Positions 4,526 through 10,782 of a stretch of DNA of 10,782 bases are shown here, piece by piece. The notes under the pieces are model-generated. The model did not search any database. It had not been told where the DNA came from and was given only the letters and a program-made list of their open reading frames with translations. The stretch is from Acidobacteriota bacterium (GTDB lineage Bacteria; Acidobacteriota; Vicinamibacteria; Vicinamibacterales; Fen-181): positions 1-10,782 of the forward strand of contig PMKG01000394.1 in NCBI GenBank assembly GCA_003157675.1. Reading direction: 5' to 3'. Each line of letters begins with the position of its first letter. The stretch's first letter is position 1. Made by a program: the position numbers and the translations under genes.

Positions 4526-7500
4526 ACCCTCGCGTTGCGGAACACGCGCATCCACGGCGAGTCCTCACCCCAACCGTCCGGGTGCCACGACCACTGCACC
4601 GACCGGAACACGCGCTCCGGGTGCGGCATCACGATCGTGAACCGCCCGTCGGCCGTCGTCGCGCCGGTGAGGCCGCCGGGCGAGCCGTTCGGGTTGAGCG
4701 GGTAGACCTCGGTCGCCGCGCCCCGGTTGTCCACGAAGCGCAGCGTCCGGATGACTTGGGAGGCGTCGTCGGGCGAGTCGAACGCCGCGCGCCCTTCGCC
4801 GTGCGCGGTGACGATCGGGATCCGGGAGCCGGCCATCCCGGCGAAGAACACCGACGCCCCGGGCAGCACTTCGACCATGACCACGCGCGCTTCGAACTGC
4901 TCGGACGTGTTCTTGACGAAGCGCGGCCAGGCCTCGGCGCCGGGGATCAGCTCCTTGAGCGCCGCCATCATCTGGCAGCCGTTGCAGACGCCGAGCGCGA
5001 TGGTGTCGGGCCGCGCGAAGAACGCCGAGAACTCGTCCCGCGCCCTCGCGTTGTAGAGCGCCGACTTCGCCCAGCCCTCGCCGCCGCCGAGCACGTCGCC
5101 GAACGAGAAGCCGCCGCATGCGGCCATGGCCTGGAAGTCGGCGAGCGACACGGCGCCGCCGATGACGTCGCTCATGTGGACGTCGTGCGCGTCGAACCCG
5201 GCGCGGTCGAAGGCTGCCGCCATCTCCACCTCGCCGTTGACGCCCTGGTCGCGGAGGATGGCGATCTTCGGCCGCGCGCCCCGAGCGATGAACGGCGCCG
5301 CGACGTCTTCCGCCGGGTCGAACGTGAGGTGTACCGACAGCCCGGGGTCGCCCGAGTCGAGCGTCCGGTCGTACTCCTGCCGCGCGCAATCCGGGTGGTC
5401 GCGCAGCGACTGCATCTGCCAGGTCGTCTCGCTCCAGGCCCGCTGCAGGTCCACTCTCGAGCGCTGGTACACGATCAGGCCATCGTGCACCACATGGATC
5501 ACATCGTCATCGGTCGGACGAGCAACAATCCGCGCCGCGAGGCCCTGGCGACGGAGTATCTCCATGACGCCGGGTGCCTCGGTCTCGCGAACCTGCAACA
5601 CCGCGCCCAACTCTTCCGCGAACAGCCCCGCCAGGAGATCCGCAACGGGCGCGGCGCCCAGACCGCCTATCGCGAGTACCGCTGCGTCGTCAATCGAGAT
5701 GCCGCTGCGCCCGGCGAATGCCATCTCGCACAGCGTGACGAACACCCCACCGTCGGACCGGTCGTGGTAGGCGAGCACCAGGCCCTTCAGCCGCAGCTCG
5801 GCCAGCGCCTCGAACAGGCCGCGAATCGCGTCGGGGTCCTCGACATCCGGCGTCTCGTCGCCGACCTGCCCGTACACCTGTGCCAGCACCGAGCCGCCAA
5901 GCCGCGCGCGTCCCCGCGCAAGGTCTACCAGCACCAGCTGCGTGGCACCACAGTCACGGCGCAGCTCGGGCGTCAGCGTCCCCCGCACGTCCTCGCAGGG
6001 CGCGAACGCGGTGACGATGAGCGAGACGGGGCTGACGACTTGGTGGGACTCGCCGCCCTCCGTCCACGCCGTGCGCATCGACATCGAGTCCTTGCCGACC
6101 GGGATGCTCACGTTGAGCCGCGGGCAGAGATCCAGCGCCACGGCCTTCACCGTGTCGAAGAGCGCGGCGTCCTCACCGGGCGAGCCGGCGGCGGCCATCC
6201 AGTTGGCCGAGAGCTTCACGCGCGACAGGTCGGCGACGGGCGCGGCGGCGAGATTGGTGAGCGCTTCGGCCACGGCCATCCGCCCCGACGCCGGCGCGTT
6301 GAGCACCGCGAGTGGCGTGCGCTCGCCGATCGCGAACGCCTCGCCCGCATACGTCTCGAACCCGAGCACCGTCGTGGCGCAGTCGGCCACGGGGACCTGC
6401 CAGGGGCCGACCATCTGGTCACGCGAACAGAGGCCGCCGACTGTCCGGTCGCCGATGGTGATGAGGAACGTCTTGTCGGCGACCGACGGCGCCCTGAGCA
6501 CGCGCTCGACCGCCTCGCCGAGATCGAGGCCGGCGAGCGGGAACGGCGGGAACTCGCCGCGCACCCGCGAGACGGCGCGCGTCATCCGCGGCGGCTTGCC
6601 GAGCAGCGCCGGCAGGTCCATGTCCACCGGCTTGTTGCCGAACAACTGGTCGCGCACCTCGAGGTGGCGGGCCTCGGTCGCAAGACCTACCACGGCGAAG
6701 GGGCAGCGCTCGCGATCGCAGATCTGGCGGAACAGGTCAAGCGAGTCCGGGGAGATGGCGAGGACGTACCGCTCCTGCGCCTCGTTGCACCAGACCTCGC
6801 GCGGCGTCATGCCGGGCTCCTCGTTCGGCGCGGCGCGCAGGTCGATGCGCCCGCCGCGGCCCGCGCCGTGGACGATCTCGGGCAGCGCGTTCGACAACCC
6901 GCCCGCCCCCACGTCGTGGATCGAGAGGATCGGGTTCGCGGGGCCGAGCGCCGAGCAGCGGTCGATCACCTCCTGGGCGCGGCGCTCGATCTCGGCGTTG
7001 CCCCGCTGCACGGAGTCGAAGTCGAGGTCGGCGGTGTTCGACCCGGTCGTCATCGACGACGCGGACCCGCCGCCCATGCCGATGAGCATGGCCGGCCCGC
7101 CGATCTGGATGAGCAGCGACCCGGCCGGCACGTCGCCCTTGTGGGCATGCTCGGCCGCGATGTTGCCCAGGCCGCCGGCCAGCATGATCGGCTTGTGGTA
7201 GCCGCGGACGATGCCGTCCACCGGCTGCTCGTAGGCGCGGAAGTAGCCGGCGAGGTTCGGCCGCCCGAACTCGTTGTTGAACGAGGCGGCGCCGACGGGT
7301 CCTTCGATCATGATGGCGAGTGGCGACGCGATCCGCTCCGGCTTCGATTCCGGGCGTTCCCACGGGCGGACGAACCCGGGAATCCGGAGGTTCGACACCG
7401 AGAACCCGCACAGGCCCGCCTTCGGCGCCGAGCCGCGGCCCGTCGCCCCCTCGTCGCGGATCTCACCGCCCGATCCCGTCGCCGCACCGGGAAAGGGCGA

Positions 7501-8394
7501 GATGGCCGTCGGGTGGTTGTGCGTCTCCACCTTCATCAGGGTGTGCGTGAGGCCGCCGTGATAGGCGTAGCGCCGGCTCACCGGGTCGGCGAAATACCGC
7601 CTGGCGAGGCGTCCCTCCATGACCGCGGCGTTGTCGGAGTACGCCGAGACGGTGCCCTGCGGGTTCGCCTGGTGCGTCTGGCGGATCATGCCGAACAGCG
7701 ACTCGGCCTCGGGCCGGCCATCGATGACCCACGACGCGTTGAAGATCTTGTGCCGGCAGTGCTCCGAGTTCGCCTGCGCGAACATCGTCAGCTCGACGTC
7801 GGTCGGGTTGCGGCCGGCGCGGAGGAAGTACGAGACGAGGTACTCGATCTCGTCGGGCGCCAGCGCGAGGCCGAAGCGGAGGTTGGCCTCGGCAATCGCG
7901 TCAGCGCCCCCGCCGAGCACGTCGATGTCCGTCATCGGCTTCGGCGCGACGTGGCGGAAGAGTTCGGCGGCCGAGCCGATCGAGGGCAGCACGGTTTCGG
8001 TCATCCGATCGTGCAGCAGCGGCAGGAGCGCGGCGGGGTCGGTCCCGGACAGGCGGAACATCGTGCCGCGCTCGATCCGGCGGACGAAGTCGAGATTGCA
8101 CAACCGCGCGATGTCGGTGGCCTTCGACGACCAGGGCGAGATTGTGCCGAGCCGCGGCGTGACCAGGACTGGAACCGTCCCGGCGCCCTCGTCTTCGGCG
8201 GGCGGGCCGTAGGTCAGCAGGCGGTCGAGCACCTCGCGTTCGCGCGCATCAGGCTCGCGCGCGACCTCGACGAAGTGCCAGTGCCTCGTCGAGCGGACCT
8301 CGGCCCGAGCGTCGACGTCCCGGATCCTGGCGTTCAGCTTGTCGAGCCGGAACCTGGAGAGCGCGGCGCCGCCGGGGAGTTCGAGGACGGGCAT
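4513..8394 (-). CDS. purL: Phosphoribosylformylglycinamidine synthase, single-chain (large PurL/FGAM synthetase)
   Basis: The enzyme makes formylglycinamidine ribonucleotide from FGAR, glutamine and ATP, the fourth step of purine synthesis, in the cytosol. The product is 1293 residues, essentially the length of E. coli PurL (1295), and has the same order: N-terminal PurS-like domain (about 1-140, L-S-R-F-R-L-D-K-L), linker, tandem synthase/AIR-synthase-like halves (about 160-1030), and a class I glutamine amidotransferase domain (about 1035-1293). Seen motifs: T-I-S-P-W-S-S-K-A-T-D (84-94), Q-A-N-S-E-H-C-R-H-K-I-F-N-A (207-220), K-V-E-T-H-N-H-P-T-A (288-297), G-G-E-I-R-D-E-G-A-T-G-R-G (309-321). 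The glutaminase triad is C1137 in G-V-C-N-G-C-Q, H1258 and E1260 in P-H-P-E-R. The ATG start matches the family N-terminus; AAGG lies about 13 bases upstream. The gene is intact and diverges from the deacetylase gene by 36 bp. Many bacteria instead use separate PurS, PurQ and small PurL, so this is the fused version. Confidence 0.98.
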   Translation of the reverse strand: MPVLELPGGAALSRFRLDKLNARIRDVDARAEVRSTRHWHFVEVAREPDAREREVLDRLLTYGPPAEDEGAGTVPVLVTPRLGTISPWSSKATDIARLCNLDFVRRIERGTMFRLSGTDPAALLPLLHDRMTETVLPSIGSAAELFRHVAPKPMTDIDVLGGGADAIAEANLRFGLALAPDEIEYLVSYFLRAGRNPTDVELTMFAQANSEHCRHKIFNASWVIDGRPEAESLFGMIRQTHQANPQGTVSAYSDNAAVMEGRLARRYFADPVSRRYAYHGGLTHTLMKVETHNHPTAISPFPGAATGSGGEIRDEGATGRGSAPKAGLCGFSVSNLRIPGFVRPWERPESKPERIASPLAIMIEGPVGAASFNNEFGRPNLAGYFRAYEQPVDGIVRGYHKPIMLAGGLGNIAAEHAHKGDVPAGSLLIQIGGPAMLIGMGGGSASSMTTGSNTADLDFDSVQRGNAEIERRAQEVIDRCSALGPANPILSIHDVGAGGLSNALPEIVHGAGRGGRIDLRAAPNEEPGMTPREVWCNEAQERYVLAISPDSLDLFRQICDRERCPFAVVGLATEARHLEVRDQLFGNKPVDMDLPALLGKPPRMTRAVSRVRGEFPPFPLAGLDLGEAVERVLRAPSVADKTFLITIGDRTVGGLCSRDQMVGPWQVPVADCATTVLGFETYAGEAFAIGERTPLAVLNAPASGRMAVAEALTNLAAAPVADLSRVKLSANWMAAAGSPGEDAALFDTVKAVALDLCPRLNVSIPVGKDSMSMRTAWTEGGESHQVVSPVSLIVTAFAPCEDVRGTLTPELRRDCGATQLVLVDLARGRARLGGSVLAQVYGQVGDETPDVEDPDAIRGLFEALAELRLKGLVLAYHDRSDGGVFVTLCEMAFAGRSGISIDDAAVLAIGGLGAAPVADLLAGLFAEELGAVLQVRETEAPGVMEILRRQGLAARIVARPTDDDVIHVVHDGLIVYQRSRVDLQRAWSETTWQMQSLRDHPDCARQEYDRTLDSGDPGLSVHLTFDPAEDVAAPFIARGARPKIAILRDQGVNGEVEMAAAFDRAGFDAHDVHMSDVIGGAVSLADFQAMAACGGFSFGDVLGGGEGWAKSALYNARARDEFSAFFARPDTIALGVCNGCQMMAALKELIPGAEAWPRFVKNTSEQFEARVVMVEVLPGASVFFAGMAGSRIPIVTAHGEGRAAFDSPDDASQVIRTLRFVDNRGAATEVYPLNPNGSPGGLTGATTADGRFTIVMPHPERVFRSVQWSWHPDGWGEDSPWMRVFRNARVAIG

Positions 8395-8400
8395 GCGACG

Positions 8401-8406
8401 ATTTTA
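8401..8406 (-). promoter_or_regulatory. Possible -10 element (TAAAAT) of purL
   Basis: On the minus strand TAAAAT lies exactly 6 bases before the purL ATG, in an otherwise GC-rich stretch. If used as a -10 box, transcription would start at or next to the ATG, giving a leaderless mRNA. No good -35 box is seen 17 bases upstream. The alternative is a normal leader using the weak AAGG just upstream of this box. Confidence 0.25.
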
Positions 8407-8430
8407 CCTTGCCGTGATACGGTGTGGCAG

Positions 8431-9141
8431 ATGAGATGGCCGATGATCCGTACCGCGAGGGCGGCCGTGCTGGCGGCTCTGGCTGCGGTCGCCGCGGCGG
8501 CCGCAGGCCCAGCCATGCCGCCGAAGACGCTCTACCTGACGTTCGACGCCGACATGACGCCGGGCATGCTGAAGCGCCAGAAGAGCGGCGCGGTCGCGTC
8601 CTGGTACGACCCGGCCATCGTCGACTTCCTGCGGGAGGACCGCGTGCCGGCCGCCATCTTCGTCACCGGCCTGTTCGCCGAGGCCAATCCGGAGCTGGTT
8701 GCGGGCCTCGCGCGCGACCCGCTCTTCGTCGTGGGCGAGCACGGCTACAGCCATGCCGCCTTCACCAGGCACTGCTACGGTCTGCCCGCGCTTCGAACCG
8801 ACGCGGAAAAGCGCGCGGACATCTTGCGGGCTCGCGACGCGATCACCCGGCTGACGGGGAAGCCGCCGCGGCTCTTCCGCTACCCGGGCCTATGCCACGA
8901 CCGGCACGACGACGAGCTGGTGAAGGAAGCCGGCCTGACGGTCGATACGCCGACGATCGTCTCGGGCGATCCGTTCAACCGGAATGTCGACGCGATCGTA
9001 CGGCAGGTGCTGAAGCGGACGGCCCCGGGCGGGACCGTGATCTTCCACCTGGGCGGGCCGAACGCGCCCTCAACGCTCGAGGCGCTCCGCAAGCTCGTAC
9101 CCGAGCTGAGGAAACGGGGGTACGAGCTTGCGAAAAAGTGA
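8431..9141 (+). CDS. Secreted polysaccharide deacetylase-family protein (NodB-like) with variant motif 1
   Basis: The 236-residue product starts with a Sec signal peptide (M-R-W-P-M-I-R-T-A-R, then an Ala-rich core, cut near residue 28). A NodB-fold domain follows. Motif 1 is T37-F-D39-A-D41-M-T, with one residue between the two Asp instead of the usual T-F-D-D. Motif 2 is H104-G-Y-S-H108. Motif 3 is F-R150-Y-P-G. The late His motif is V-I-F-H206-L-G-G-P. Metal-dependent removal of N- or O-acetyl groups from an envelope or extracellular sugar polymer is expected; the actual substrate is unknown. A cluster C155-H-D-R-H-D-D follows motif 3, and C115 could pair with C155. Starts at GTG 8422 or ATG 8443 are also possible; ATG 8431 gives a full signal peptide. 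It runs divergently from purL and ends 24 bases before the protease stop. The frame is open far upstream opposite purL, but that part is not protein-like. Confidence 0.85.
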   Translation: MRWPMIRTARAAVLAALAAVAAAAAGPAMPPKTLYLTFDADMTPGMLKRQKSGAVASWYDPAIVDFLREDRVPAAIFVTGLFAEANPELVAGLARDPLFVVGEHGYSHAAFTRHCYGLPALRTDAEKRADILRARDAITRLTGKPPRLFRYPGLCHDRHDDELVKEAGLTVDTPTIVSGDPFNRNVDAIVRQVLKRTAPGGTVIFHLGGPNAPSTLEALRKLVPELRKRGYELAKK

Positions 9142-9165
9142 CTGGTGGCGACTTGATCCCCAACC

Positions 9166-10782
9166 CTACTTCTTGATCGGTGCGCTCCCCCCGCGCTTGA
9201 CCGGGTACGGCGGCGACGGCGGCAGCGTCCCTGGCTGCTTCTTCAGCATGTCCATGATTACCGAGATGGCCTTCTCGAGCTGCTGGTCCTCGCCCGCGTA
9301 TTCCTTCGCCGGGTCGTTGTCGACGTAGATGTCCGGCTCGACGCCGACGCCCTCGATGACCCACGCCTTGCCCGCCACGTCGTAGCGCGAGAACTCCGGC
9401 TTGTTGAGGAACCCGCCGTCGAGGAACGGCAGCGTGCCGGCGATGCCGACGACGCCTCCCCACGTGCGTTTGCCGATCACCGGTCCGATCTTGTGCGTCT
9501 TGAACCGCCAGGTGACCAGGTCGCCGTCCGAGGCCGAGAATTCGTCGGCCAGCAGCACCTTCGGCCCGACGATCATCGCGCCCGGATTGGTCTGCGGCGT
9601 GCCGTTGCGCGCGATGTCCACCAGCACCATCTCGCGGCGCAGCCGCTCGATGATCATCGGCGACACGTTGCCGCCGCCGTTGCTGCGCACGTCGACGATG
9701 AGCGCCTCCTTGCCCGTCTGCGGGTAGAAGTACTTGGCGAACTCGTTGAGGCCGGGCACGCCCATGTCGGGGATGTGCACGTAGCCGACGCGGCTCCCGG
9801 TGGCTTTCGTCACCTTGGCGAGGTTCTCTTCCACCCAGTTGAAGTAGTAGAGCGGGTGCTCGTCGTCGGTCGGGATGACGACCACGTCGCGCGCGCCCTG
9901 CGCGGCGGCCGTGCCGTTGACCTTCAGCGTCACCTGCTTGCCGGCCTTGTCGACGAGCGCCTCCCAGATGTCGGTCAACTCGGCCGTGGACCGGCCGTCA
10001 ACCGCGAGGATGAACTCGCCTTCCTTCACGTTGACGCCAATCTCGGTGAGCGGCGAGCGCAGCGCCGGATCCCAGTTCTGGCCCTTCAGGATCTTCGCGA
10101 TCCGGAAGTACTTCGTCGCCTGGTCGCGCTCGAGACGCGCGCCGAGCAGTCCCATCTGGATCCGCGTCACCTTCGGCAGATCGCCACCGCCGACGTAGGT
10201 GTGGCCTGAGTTGATCTCGCCGATCATCTCGCCGATGACGTACGTGAGGTCGGCGCGGTGGTTGACGTGCTCGACGAGCGGCGCGTACTTGGCCCGCGCG
10301 GCCGGCCAGTCGACGCCGTTCATGTTGGGCGCGAAGAAGAAGTCGCGCATCTGCCGCCACGACTCGTCGAACATCTGCTTCCACTCGGCGTGGCGGTCAA
10401 CGGTCACCTTGAGGTCGCCGAGGTCGAGGTAGTCTTTCACCTCGAACTTCGACGTCGGCGTGTCGATGATGGCGTAGCGGCCGCCCGCGGGCACGATCAT
10501 CTTCTTGCCGTCGGCCGAGATCTCGAACGAGACGCCGATCGCGAGCTGCGTCTCGGCCTGTTTCTCGAAATCGTACACGTAGGTCGCGGCCGGTTCACGC
10601 TGCCCGGCGCGGGCGTAGTAGAGGCGGCCGCCGACCGACCGCAGCGCACGGTAGTTGCCGGGCCTGGTCGGGACGACGCCGATTCGGGTGAGGATGCCGT
10701 CGAAGTCGACGGTCACGACCGGGACCGCGTCCTTCTTCGCCTCGTCCTTCTTGGCGTCGTCCTTCTTCACTTCGTCCTTCTT
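9166..10782 (-). CDS. Tricorn-like S41 family protease, C-terminal part (5' end outside window)
   Basis: About 538 residues are visible and the frame stays open to the right edge. The GTG at 10770 is an internal Val codon, not a start. Bacterial tricorn homologues are about 1000-1100 residues: beta-propeller domains, then a core with a PDZ and an S41 hydrolase fold. Here only the end of the propeller part, the PDZ and the catalytic part remain. Counting from the codon at 10770: Lys/Asp-rich linker 1-14; helical core 1 about 125-195 with N-S-G-H190-T-Y-V-G-G-G-D, the expected catalytic His; PDZ about 200-300 (V-K-E-G-E-F-I-L-A-V-D-G-R); core 2 about 325-510 with V-D-V-R-S-N-G-G-G (oxyanion region), E-F-S-A-S414-D-G-D (likely nucleophile S414) and I-E473-G-V-G-V-E-P-D-I. 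The tail is Pro-rich. Such proteases cut peptides from upstream degradation; location cannot be judged without the N-terminus. The protein is convergent with the deacetylase gene and no terminator is seen in the 24-bp gap. Confidence 0.93.
   Translation of the reverse strand, partial: KKDEVKKDDAKKDEAKKDAVPVVTVDFDGILTRIGVVPTRPGNYRALRSVGGRLYYARAGQREPAATYVYDFEKQAETQLAIGVSFEISADGKKMIVPAGGRYAIIDTPTSKFEVKDYLDLGDLKVTVDRHAEWKQMFDESWRQMRDFFFAPNMNGVDWPAARAKYAPLVEHVNHRADLTYVIGEMIGEINSGHTYVGGGDLPKVTRIQMGLLGARLERDQATKYFRIAKILKGQNWDPALRSPLTEIGVNVKEGEFILAVDGRSTAELTDIWEALVDKAGKQVTLKVNGTAAAQGARDVVVIPTDDEHPLYYFNWVEENLAKVTKATGSRVGYVHIPDMGVPGLNEFAKYFYPQTGKEALIVDVRSNGGGNVSPMIIERLRREMVLVDIARNGTPQTNPGAMIVGPKVLLADEFSASDGDLVTWRFKTHKIGPVIGKRTWGGVVGIAGTLPFLDGGFLNKPEFSRYDVAGKAWVIEGVGVEPDIYVDNDPAKEYAGEDQQLEKAISVIMDMLKKQPGTLPPSPPYPVKRGGSAPIKK
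10729..10782 (-). repeat. 15-bp in-frame repeat coding for K-K-D-x-x pentapeptides in the protease linker
   Basis: On the minus strand AAGAAGGAC recurs every 15 bases (10782, 10767, 10752 and 10737, reading leftwards), giving pentapeptides K-K-D-E-V, K-K-D-D-A, K-K-D-E-A, K-K-D-A-V. The run continues past the window edge. It forms a highly charged, probably disordered linker before the core domains, in a place where bacterial tricorn-like proteins often carry such stretches. Confidence 0.85.

Noticed and set aside
4582..8430. Very long plus-strand open frame opposite purL that runs in frame into the deacetylase
   Set aside because: The translation is Arg/His/Ala/Val-rich with no domains, as expected for the complement of a GC-rich gene. 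purL on the other strand is unmistakable. Only the part from 8431 on is protein-like.
10768..10770. GTG at 10770 as the start of the S41 protease
   Set aside because: The K-K-D-x-x repeat continues in frame upstream to the window edge, and the tricorn beta-propeller part is missing, so this is an internal valine codon.

Overview
The window is a GC-rich (about two thirds G+C) bacterial segment with five recognisable protein-coding genes and one gene fragment at the left edge. The gene content suggests an acidobacterium, probably of the Vicinamibacteria type: a PioB/MtrB-like outer-membrane barrel, a tricorn-type S41 protease with a Lys/Asp-rich linker, and intergenic spaces full of short-period repeats. 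This assignment is inference from gene families and style; there is no rRNA or other marker to settle it.

Layout. Positions 1-92 (minus) read as the start of a polysaccharide-export (Wza-type) domain. It abuts, head to head and with no spacer, a PioB/MtrB-type outer-membrane beta-barrel gene (82-2685, plus) that lacks a start codon and most of its signal peptide. Both genes lose their 5' ends at the same point, so this looks like a rearrangement or a chimeric assembly join. The barrel gene converges on a periplasmic monoheme cytochrome c (2812-3150, minus). The whole gap between them is an array of 8-bp GATC-type units. A 427-bp gene-free stretch follows, with hairpins and a 7-bp repeat array. 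Next comes a YgjP/SprT-like zinc metallopeptidase (3578-4381, plus), whose last 16 codons run into a second 7-bp repeat array and a nested palindromic element.

The right half holds a complete single-chain phosphoribosylformylglycinamidine synthase, purL (4513-8394, minus). A small secreted polysaccharide deacetylase (8431-9141, plus) diverges from it across only 36 bp. The 3' part of a tricorn-like S41 protease (9166-10782, minus) converges on the deacetylase and runs off the right edge.

How the genes relate. The barrel and the cytochrome are both redox or envelope parts and may serve electron transfer across the outer membrane, but no multiheme partner is visible. The other genes (purine synthesis, envelope sugar deacetylation, peptide degradation) share no pathway, and no operon is evident: every neighbouring pair is divergent or convergent except where separated by repeats. 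I see no CRISPR array, transposase, tRNA, rRNA or defence system. The most unusual content is the intergenic short-period repeat arrays and the broken left junction.
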